Virus record (IMG/VR): IMGVR_UViG_3300009180_000011
Coordinates: 1 to 36,140 of that record
DNA from: a virus
Strand: one strand, 5' to 3'
Length of the DNA stretch: 36,140 nt
Positions 30,618-36,140 of the stretch are shown piece after piece. The notes beneath the pieces were generated by a model. It made no database searches. It was not told where the DNA came from and saw nothing but the letters and a program-made list of their open reading frames with translations. The position numbers were made by a program, and so were the translations under genes. Positions within the stretch are counted from its first letter, which is position 1. Every line of letters begins with the position of its first letter.

Positions 30618-31400
30618 ATGTCTGATGAACAAATAGTAGAAGCGGTAGTACCCGCGCCAGAACAGGAAGTAACGGCTACACCTGATACTGAAGTAATAGC
30701 GCCGGAAGTAGGAACGCCAGTAACAGAATCGAAGACCTTCACACAAGAAGAATTAGATGCTGCAATTGGTAAACGACTTGCTAGAGAACAACGTAAATGG
30801 GAAAGAGAACAGGCAGCAAGGGTGCAAGAGTCACAAGCCCGAAAAGCCCCAGTAGAAATCCCGCCGATGGAGAATTTCAACTCACCAGACGAATATGCTG
30901 AAGTCTTAGCAGAACGGAAGGCAGAAGAACTACTCGCTAGGCGTGAACAAGCTAGGCAGCAGTCTGAAATCATTGAGTCTTTCCACGAACGTGAAGAAGA
31001 AGCTAGGTCTAAGTATGATGACTTTGAACAAGTCGCTTACAACCCCAAACTTCCAATTACGGACGCAATGGCTCAAACGATTCAAGCATCAGAAGTTGGC
31101 CCCGATATGGCTTATTACCTAGGGTCTAATCCAAAAGAAGCTGATCGTATTTCACGTTTATCGCCACTCCAACAAGCCAAAGAATTAGGGAAGATTGAAG
31201 CAAAATTAAGCGACAATCCACCTGTAAAAAAGACATCGAACGCGCCTGCACCTATCGCACCGATTACGGCTAGATCCTCTGGGTCACCGGCATTAGATAC
31301 AACTGATCCTCGTTCGTTAAAAACGATGAGTACGTCAGAATGGATTGAAGCCGAACGCCAACGTCAAGTGAGAAAGTGGGAAGCGCAACGAAAACGCTAA
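30618..31400 (+). CDS. Scaffolding protein (P22 gp8-like)
   Basis: A 260-residue acidic-to-basic helical protein. An acidic Pro/Val/Glu-rich N-terminus (about 1-40) is followed by long charged coiled-coil helices (about 40-135), then a flexible Ala/Pro/Ser-rich hinge and a basic end with RQRQVRKWEAQRKR. P22 gp8 likewise ends in a basic helix that binds the coat. Its position directly before the coat gene and AAGGAA ribosome site also fit. It directs prohead assembly and leaves before DNA is packaged. Confidence 0.8.
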   Translation: MSDEQIVEAVVPAPEQEVTATPDTEVIAPEVGTPVTESKTFTQEELDAAIGKRLAREQRKWEREQAARVQESQARKAPVEIPPMENFNSPDEYAEVLAERKAEELLARREQARQQSEIIESFHEREEEARSKYDDFEQVAYNPKLPITDAMAQTIQASEVGPDMAYYLGSNPKEADRISRLSPLQQAKELGKIEAKLSDNPPVKKTSNAPAPIAPITARSSGSPALDTTDPRSLKTMSTSEWIEAERQRQVRKWEAQRKR

Positions 31401-31424
31401 CTATTATTTTTTAAAGGATTTATC

Positions 31425-32633
31425 ATGGCAAATAGCATTTTAACGATTGATATGATCACAAGAAAATCTCTTGAGATCCTAGAAAACAATCTCGTATTAA
31501 CCCGCAACGTAAATCGTCAGTATGACGATAGTTTCGCTGTCGAAGGCGCAAAAATTGGTTCAACACTCCGTATCCGTCTACCGGACAGAGCGTTAGTAAC
31601 GGATGGCGCTGCTCTCCAAGTTCAAGATGACAACGAACAGTTTACAACTTTGACTGTATCTAGCCAAAAGCACATTGGTGTTAACTTCACCTCTGCTGAA
31701 TTGACAATGCAGTTAGATGACTTTGCTGAACGTGTTCTTAAGCCACGTATTTCACAATTGGCTTCATCTGTTGATGCTGACGTAGCAAACAGTTACAAAG
31801 CAATTTATCAGTCAGTCGGTACACCAGGCACAACTCCTTCTACTTCTTTAGTGTTGCTACAAGCACAACAGAAGTTAAACGAAGCAGCTGCCGTAATGTC
31901 ACCACGCTACGCTACTGTTAACCCAGCCGCTAACGCTGGTTTAGTTGAAGGGATGAAAGGTTTGTTCAACCCAACAGACACAATCAGCCGTCAATTCAAG
32001 AACGGTATGATGGGTGAAGGCGTACTCGGCTTTGATGAGATCAACATGAGCCAGTCTATTGTTCAGCACACAACTGGTGTTACTCCAACTGCACCAATCG
32101 TTGCAACTACAGTAACTACTCAAGGTGCTACTTCATTAGCAATCAGCTTTACAAGCGGTTCACCAACCTTCAAAATTGGTGATGTGTTTACTATCTCTGG
32201 TGTTTATGCGGTTAACCCACAGACTCGTCAGTCAACAGGTTCATTGCAACAGTTTGTAGTAACCGCTGATGTTAGCGTTTCTTCTACTACTACTGCTACA
32301 TTGACTGTATCTCCTGCGATGTACACATCAACTAACGCTTTAGCAACAATTGATTCATTCCCTGCATCAAGCGCTACATTAACTTTCTTAGGTGGTTCTG
32401 CTACTCAGTACGCACAAAACTTAATCTATCACAAAGATGCGATTACTTTTGCTTCTGCTGATTTGCTATTGCCACAAGGTGTAGATATGGCTTCACGTCA
32501 AGTGCATAACGGTATTTCTATGCGTATTGTTAGACAGTACGATATTAATAACGATAGATTGCCCTGTCGCGTCGATATCTTGTACGGTTTTTCAACGATT
32601 AGACCAGCAATGGGCGTTCGTATGTGGGGCTAA
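31425..32633 (+). CDS. Major coat protein (P22 gp5-like)
   Basis: A 402-residue coat protein of the P22 family (HK97 fold). It starts MANSILTIDMITRKSLEILENNL. The opening 'long N-terminal helix plus RxxxxRQYDDSFA' and the block GSTLRIRLPDRALV are typical, as are FTSAELTMQLDDFAERVLKP and, after an inserted Thr/Ser-rich domain (about 215-320, an Ig-like region as in P22 coats), MASRQVHNGISMRIVRQYDINND. P22 gp5 is 430 residues. A UUUAAAGGA-type ribosome site precedes it, and a terminator follows within 10 bp. Confidence 0.92.
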   Translation: MANSILTIDMITRKSLEILENNLVLTRNVNRQYDDSFAVEGAKIGSTLRIRLPDRALVTDGAALQVQDDNEQFTTLTVSSQKHIGVNFTSAELTMQLDDFAERVLKPRISQLASSVDADVANSYKAIYQSVGTPGTTPSTSLVLLQAQQKLNEAAAVMSPRYATVNPAANAGLVEGMKGLFNPTDTISRQFKNGMMGEGVLGFDEINMSQSIVQHTTGVTPTAPIVATTVTTQGATSLAISFTSGSPTFKIGDVFTISGVYAVNPQTRQSTGSLQQFVVTADVSVSSTTTATLTVSPAMYTSTNALATIDSFPASSATLTFLGGSATQYAQNLIYHKDAITFASADLLLPQGVDMASRQVHNGISMRIVRQYDINNDRLPCRVDILYGFSTIRPAMGVRMWG

Positions 32634-32641
32634 ACCCAATC

Positions 32642-32666
32642 GCCCTTGCTAATGCGAGGGCTTTTT
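32642..32666 (+). terminator. Intrinsic terminator after coat gene
   Basis: GCCCTTGC (32642-32649), a TAAT loop, GCGAGGGC (32654-32661, one G-T pair) and then TTTTT. This Rho-independent terminator is 8 bp past the coat stop. The genes after it are virion genes without an obvious promoter, so it may be a partial terminator that keeps coat expression high. Confidence 0.85.
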
Positions 32667-32694
32667 AATTTATTTTTTATAAGGAATTTATATC

Positions 32695-33090
32695 ATGGCA
32701 TTTCCAAATGGAGCAGGTGGGTATCAAGTAGGCGATGGTAATTTAACTGAAATTACCATGATTACGCAATCAGCACCAATCGCTAAGACAGCAGCAGCAA
32801 CATTAACTGCGGCTGAATTAGCAAACGGTATTATTACTTACACAGGCGCAGCAGTTAACTTGACAGTACCTACTGGTGCTGACTTAGATGCAGCGTTTTC
32901 AAGCATGAAGGTTAATAGCGCATTTGAGTTTAGCATTATTAACATTGGTGGCACAAACGCAGCGACTTTGGTAGTTAACACAGGTTGTACGATTGTCGGT
33001 GTTGCAGCAGTTTCTGCTAACTCTGCCTGTCTATACCGTGTTCGCAAATCAGGCGACGCAACTTACGTGTTTAACCGTATTGCTGGTTAA
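32695..33090 (+). CDS. Putative head decoration protein (131 aa)
   Basis: A 131-residue beta-rich protein starting MAFPNGAGGYQVGDGNLTEI. It is rich in A, T, V and N and shows a compact sandwich pattern (TAAELANGIITYTGAAVNLT, then NTGCTIVGVAAVSANSACLY). Small Ala/Thr-rich proteins like this following a coat gene are usually decoration or cement proteins. It is bracketed by two intrinsic terminators, which sets its dose apart from both neighbours. I infer the function from order and composition. Confidence 0.7.
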   Translation: MAFPNGAGGYQVGDGNLTEITMITQSAPIAKTAAATLTAAELANGIITYTGAAVNLTVPTGADLDAAFSSMKVNSAFEFSIINIGGTNAATLVVNTGCTIVGVAAVSANSACLYRVRKSGDATYVFNRIAG

Positions 33091-33098
33091 TATTAATG

Positions 33099-33119
33099 CC
33101 CCACTTCGGTGGGGTTTTT
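33099..33119 (+). terminator. Intrinsic terminator after decoration gene
   Basis: CCCCAC (33099-33104), a TTCG tetraloop, GTGGGG (33109-33114) and TTTTT. The TTCG loop with a G/C-rich stem is among the most stable hairpins. The terminator lies 8 bp after the stop at 33090 and only 14 bp before the next start. Confidence 0.9.
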
Positions 33120-33132
33120 AAAAGGAAAAATT

Positions 33133-33549
33133 ATGCCTAATACTAAAGCTGTTGGAGTAGCGTATTCAGATCCAGAATTTACCACTTGTTATGCGTCTGA
33201 AGAACTTGGGTATTCTGCCGCTGCTCAAGGTACTGTAACTCAGTTAACCGATAAATCTACTGGCGTGACCTTAAACAAGTCTGCTGGTCGTATCACAATG
33301 AACAATGCTGCCTTAGCCGGTGCAACAGCAGTTTCATTTGTTTTAACCAATAGTTTAATTTCTGCTAATGACACGATGATTGTTTGCGTGGGCAGTAACA
33401 CTACTGGTAGTGCTGCGGGGGCTTACACCACTTATGTTTCCTATTTGGCGGCAGGTTCTGCATTAATTACGTTACGTAACTTAACTGCTTCAACTTCATA
33501 CTCTGAAGCGGTTGTTATTAATTACGCAATTATTCATAGCGCATCGTAA
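33133..33549 (+). CDS. Virion protein sharing a beta domain with 34512-35198
   Basis: A 138-residue protein starting MPNTKAVGVAYSDPEFTTCY, from the ATG at 33133 with AAAGGA upstream (the longer frame from 33109 would begin inside the terminator). Residues about 30-135 form a beta domain with GVTLNKSAGRITMNNAAL, FVLTNSLISANDTMIV and RNLTASTSYSEAVVINYAII. The same motif order occurs in the C-terminal part of the protein at 34512-35198 (AVTLNKTNGQITLN...). It is probably a decoration or fibre-like domain on the head or tail. Function unknown. Confidence 0.75.
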   Translation: MPNTKAVGVAYSDPEFTTCYASEELGYSAAAQGTVTQLTDKSTGVTLNKSAGRITMNNAALAGATAVSFVLTNSLISANDTMIVCVGSNTTGSAAGAYTTYVSYLAAGSALITLRNLTASTSYSEAVVINYAIIHSAS

Positions 33550-33592
33550 TAAACAAGGGGGCTAAACACCCCCTCACTAACAAAGGTAACAC

Positions 33593-33778
33593 ATGGCAAT
33601 TATCTATTTAAGACATCCCCAACACGGCTCAAAAGTCGCGTCGATGGAAGCCGAAGTAGAGCATGATTATAAGCATGGTTGGGAAGAATATAACCCAAAT
33701 GAGCAAGAAGAAGATGTTGAAGAAACACCCGTAGTAGAAAATGCTTTAGCACCAAGAAGCCGACGCAAAACAGTTTAA
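33593..33778 (+). CDS. Small acidic virion-region protein (61 aa)
   Basis: A 61-residue protein starting MAIIYLRHPQHGSKVASMEA, with an acidic second half (NEQEEDVEE) and a basic end (RSRRKTV). The start IYLRHPxHGxKVA is a form I recall from short proteins between coat and neck genes in podoviruses. It has an AAAGG ribosome site. Function unknown; it could be a small head or neck assembly factor. Confidence 0.65.
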   Translation: MAIIYLRHPQHGSKVASMEAEVEHDYKHGWEEYNPNEQEEDVEETPVVENALAPRSRRKTV

Positions 33779-33791
33779 CAAAGGATGAGAG

Positions 33792-34502
33792 ATGGCAACT
33801 GCTAATGAGCAAATAAATGGTGCCTTACGTTTACTAGGCGTATTAGCTGAAGGCGAAACACCCTCTGCTGCAACATCTCAAGACGCATTGACCGCACTAA
33901 ACCAGATGATCGACTCGTGGAATACCGAACGATTGATGATTTACAACACGCTTGACCAAGTATTCTCATGGCTACCAAACGTAAGGACACAAACACTTGG
34001 GCCTTCTGGTACGCTTGTTGGCGTGCGCCCTGTGGCAATTGATGACGCAACTTACTTTCGTGACCCAGCGAATAACATCTCATACGGCATCAAATTAATT
34101 AACCAACAGCAGTATGACGGTATTGCTGTCAAAACAGTAACTTCTACCTATCCACAAGTGATGTGGGTCAATATGGAGTTTCCGAACATTACTATGACGG
34201 TCTATCCGGTGCCAACCAAGGTATTGGAGTGGCACATTATTTCGGTGGATGAGATTACACAAGCTGCAACTTTGGCAACAGATCTTTATTTCCCACCCGG
34301 CTATTTAAGAGCGTTTCGATATAATTTAGCGTGCGAAATTGCACCTGAGTTTGGCGTTGAGCCACCGCCAACTGTTGCACGAATTGCAATGGCATCAAAA
34401 AGAGATTTAAAACGTCAGAATAACCCTGGCGATATTATGGCGTTGCCATACAGTATTGTTGGAACTAGACAGCGGTTCAATATTTTCGCTGGCAATTACT
34501 AA
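33792..34502 (+). CDS. P22 gp4-like tail accessory factor
   Basis: A 236-residue protein of the P22 gp4 family (tail accessory factor, first protein to bind the portal after packaging). The N-terminal helical block ANEQINGALRLLGVLAEGE, ALTALNQMIDSWNTERLMIY is the family mark, followed by a beta region (WVNMEFPNITMTVYPVP) and AFRYNLACEIAPEFG near the C-terminal helices. P22 gp4 is 166 residues, while many relatives are about this longer length. A GGAT/GAGAG ribosome region precedes the ATG. Confidence 0.85.
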   Translation: MATANEQINGALRLLGVLAEGETPSAATSQDALTALNQMIDSWNTERLMIYNTLDQVFSWLPNVRTQTLGPSGTLVGVRPVAIDDATYFRDPANNISYGIKLINQQQYDGIAVKTVTSTYPQVMWVNMEFPNITMTVYPVPTKVLEWHIISVDEITQAATLATDLYFPPGYLRAFRYNLACEIAPEFGVEPPPTVARIAMASKRDLKRQNNPGDIMALPYSIVGTRQRFNIFAGNY

Positions 34503-34511
34503 GGACATTAA

Positions 34512-35198
34512 ATGGCTGACATCGCAATTACCGCACTACCTGTTGCAACTTACGCAGACGTAAATGATGTATTTTGTATTGTTCAAGGTGGTATCACCAA
34601 ACAATTAGTTAATTCTTTATTGTTTAATAACGTAAGTTTAACTACCCCTACCTTAATTAACGCTACATTAGGTACACCTTCTAGCGGTAATCTTAGCAAT
34701 TGTACTGGTAGCCCTGTGTTGGTCGCCCCTGCGCTAGGCACGCCTATCAGCGGTGTGCTTACTAACTGTACCGGTAGTCCTACTCTGACAGCACCAGTAT
34801 TAGGTAATGCTACGGCAACATCCATCAGTTCTACCGGCAACATGGTCATCTCTGCCACAGGCAAGATAGGCTACACCACAGGCTCTGGCGGCGTGGTTAC
34901 GCAGGCGACTAGCAAAACAACGGCGGTTACTTTAAACAAAACCAATGGCCAGATTACTTTAAACGCTGCTGCGTTGGGGGCTGATACAACCATTACCTTT
35001 GCGCTTAACAACACGCTAATCGAAGCAAATGATGTGCTAGTGCTTAACCATATCTCTGGTGGTACGCTAGGGTCGTATTTACTAAACGCATCTTGTAGCG
35101 CTAGTGTAGCGAACATCTATGTACGCAACATCACCGCTGCATCGCTATCCGAAGCGATTGTTCTTTCCTACGCAGTTATTAAAGCTGTTATTGCGTAA
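34512..35198 (+). CDS. Fibre-like protein with short repeats and shared C-terminal domain
   Basis: A 228-residue beta protein starting MADIAITALPVATYADVNDV. The middle (about 45-100) carries two to three copies of a 20-odd-residue repeat with LGTPxSGxLxNCTGSP, typical of phage fibre shafts. The C-terminal 100 residues share the NKxxGxIT, NxLIxANDxL and SEAxVxxYAxI motifs with the protein at 33133-33549. It lies between the gp4-like and gp10-like genes and overlaps the latter by one base. A tail-shaft or neck-fibre role is likely. Confidence 0.75.
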   Translation: MADIAITALPVATYADVNDVFCIVQGGITKQLVNSLLFNNVSLTTPTLINATLGTPSSGNLSNCTGSPVLVAPALGTPISGVLTNCTGSPTLTAPVLGNATATSISSTGNMVISATGKIGYTTGSGGVVTQATSKTTAVTLNKTNGQITLNAAALGADTTITFALNNTLIEANDVLVLNHISGGTLGSYLLNASCSASVANIYVRNITAASLSEAIVLSYAVIKAVIA

Positions 35199-36140
35199 TG
35201 AAAACACCAATACTAGGCCAATCTTATGTTGCTCGGTCGATTAATGCGTCGGATAACCGCATGGTTAACTTGTTCCCCGAAGCGACACCACCGGGCAGTA
35301 AAGACACCGGCTTTCTAAATAGAGCGCCTGGGCTTAGAAAACTATTATCTGTTGGTACTGGTCCCATCCGTGCAGTTTGGCAAGATAGATCAAGCGATAA
35401 CTACGCTTACATTGTGTCGGGTAATGAGTTCTACCGAATTGATAATAACTACAACGTACGGTTATTTGGGTCAATCACCGGTACAGCTACCACACCGATT
35501 GTTATTTCTGATAACGGCTATCAACTATTCTTAGCGTGTAATCCTAACGGCTACATTTACAACAAAACCACCAATGCGTTTCAACAGATTGTTGATGTTG
35601 ACTTTGAAGGCGCGGTAACGGTAGCGTATGTTGATGGCTACTTTGTGTTTAACCAACCCGATTCACAGTCTATTTGGGTAACAGACTTACTCAACGGCTT
35701 ATCGGTTGACCCCTTAAACTTTGCAAGTGCAGAGAGTTCACCAGACAACGTGGTAGCGATTGCAGTCAACAATCGTGAGATTTGGGTGTTCGGTACGAAC
35801 TCAACTGAGGTATGGTACGATGCAGCGTTGCCAGGCTTCCCTTTAGCCCCCATCCAAGGCGCAAATAATGAAGTCGGATGCGTTGCTAAGTATTCGGTTG
35901 CTAAACTTGACAATAGCCTGTTTTGGCTCGGTCAAGACGCACGTGGCTTTGGTATGGTCTATCGTAACCAAGGCTACACGGCAATACGCATATCCACCCA
36001 TGCCATCGAGTACGCCATCCAAAGTTATGACGTGGTGGCTGACGCCATAGCGTACACGTATCAGCAAGAAGGTCATTCTTTCTATGTACTAACCTTCCCA
36101 ACTGCCGGTACGACATGGGTATATGACGTGGCTACGCAGA
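35198..36140 (+). CDS. P22 gp10-like tail accessory/DNA stabilization protein (5' part)
   Basis: The first 314 codons visible here, the last 34 of which repeat the start of the window. The protein begins MKTPILGQSYVARSINASDN, then MVNLFPEATPPGSKDTGFLN and APGLRKLLSV, the opening pattern of the packaged DNA stabilization (gp10) family. Many repeats of F/W/Y with GN and DG turns follow, as in beta-propeller-like neck proteins. The ATG overlaps the upstream stop (TAATG). The frame continues without interruption at base 1 of the window to the stop at 702, giving 513 residues in the circular genome. Confidence 0.85.
   Translation, partial: MKTPILGQSYVARSINASDNRMVNLFPEATPPGSKDTGFLNRAPGLRKLLSVGTGPIRAVWQDRSSDNYAYIVSGNEFYRIDNNYNVRLFGSITGTATTPIVISDNGYQLFLACNPNGYIYNKTTNAFQQIVDVDFEGAVTVAYVDGYFVFNQPDSQSIWVTDLLNGLSVDPLNFASAESSPDNVVAIAVNNREIWVFGTNSTEVWYDAALPGFPLAPIQGANNEVGCVAKYSVAKLDNSLFWLGQDARGFGMVYRNQGYTAIRISTHAIEYAIQSYDVVADAIAYTYQQEGHSFYVLTFPTAGTTWVYDVATQ
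36038..36140. repeat. 103-bp terminal repeat (copy of 1-103)
   Basis: These bases are identical to 1-103. The repeat lies inside a coding frame that continues in phase, which shows that the window is a circular or circularly permuted genome with its ends overlapping. It is more likely an assembly overlap than a biological direct terminal repeat. Confidence 0.9.

Noticed and set aside
33556-33574. AGGGGG/CCCCCT hairpin as a terminator
   Set aside because: There is a 6-bp stem but no T tract on the + strand; it may only stabilise the message.
1-36140. Temperate life style or tRNA genes
   Set aside because: No integrase, repressor, attachment site or tRNA-like cloverleaf was found on reading through the genes and gaps.

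Overview
The window is a complete genome of a short-tailed (podovirus-type) double-stranded DNA phage, cut open inside a tail gene. Bases 1-103 are repeated exactly at 36038-36140, and the reading frame of the P22 gp10-like gene runs across the join (35198-36140 continues into 1-702). The unit genome is therefore about 36,037 bp and either circularly permuted or assembled as a circle. The virion genes are of P22 type: portal, scaffold, coat, gp4-like and gp10-like tail accessory factors, and an ejection-protein cluster. I see no integrase, excisionase, phage repressor, tRNA or CRISPR array, so a strictly lytic life style is likely. The host is probably a Gram-negative bacterium. I cannot name it from sequence alone, although gene content and codon use resemble phages of freshwater proteobacteria.

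Layout. (1) 21894-36140 continuing through 1-7208 on the + strand: packaging and virion genes (terminase small and large, small basic proteins, a GroES-like co-chaperonin, portal, a DUF5856-like protein, an HNH endonuclease, fibres, scaffold, coat, decoration proteins, gp4-like, fibre-like, gp10-like, cupin, three ejection-protein candidates). The lysis genes follow (single-TM protein, 3-TM holin, second small membrane protein, M15 peptidase endolysin). (2) 7170-11302 on the - strand: an early operon starting with a VRR-NUC nuclease, an HNH-AP2 endonuclease and an SNF2-type helicase, then a string of small proteins. These include a sigma-region-4-like helix-turn-helix protein and tiny membrane peptides, many coupled by ATGA-type overlaps. 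(3) 11385-18000 on the + strand: the replication operon (DUF2800 RecB-like nuclease, a 218-aa protein, a small paralogue of an early gene, family A DNA polymerase, primase-helicase), followed directly by an iteron-like repeat cluster. The two operons diverge from an 82-bp gap containing an inverted repeat over possible promoters. (4) 18256-21219 on the - strand: an AT-rich accessory module with a putative amidoligase (glutamine-synthetase-like fold), a class II glutamine amidotransferase with its catalytic residues, a 113-aa acidic protein and two tiny hydrophobic peptides. (5) 21220-21893: a 670-bp non-coding region with three perfect DnaA boxes, about sixteen near-DnaA 9-mers, a Fur-box-like palindrome and a putative promoter abutting the terminase start codon.

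The two most interesting parts are the amidoligase/glutamine amidotransferase module and the adjacent DnaA-box array. The pair looks like a small enzyme system that takes ammonia from glutamine and joins an amine to a carboxylate using ATP; the target is unknown. The phage has its own polymerase and primase-helicase but no visible initiator, so host DnaA binding at the array, or an unknown factor binding the 18000-18136 iterons, could start replication. Other points are a GroES homologue next to the portal gene, two related HNH-AP2 endonucleases at distant loci, a pseudoknot-like RNA fold ahead of the polymerase operon section, and intrinsic terminators placed just after the coat and decoration genes.
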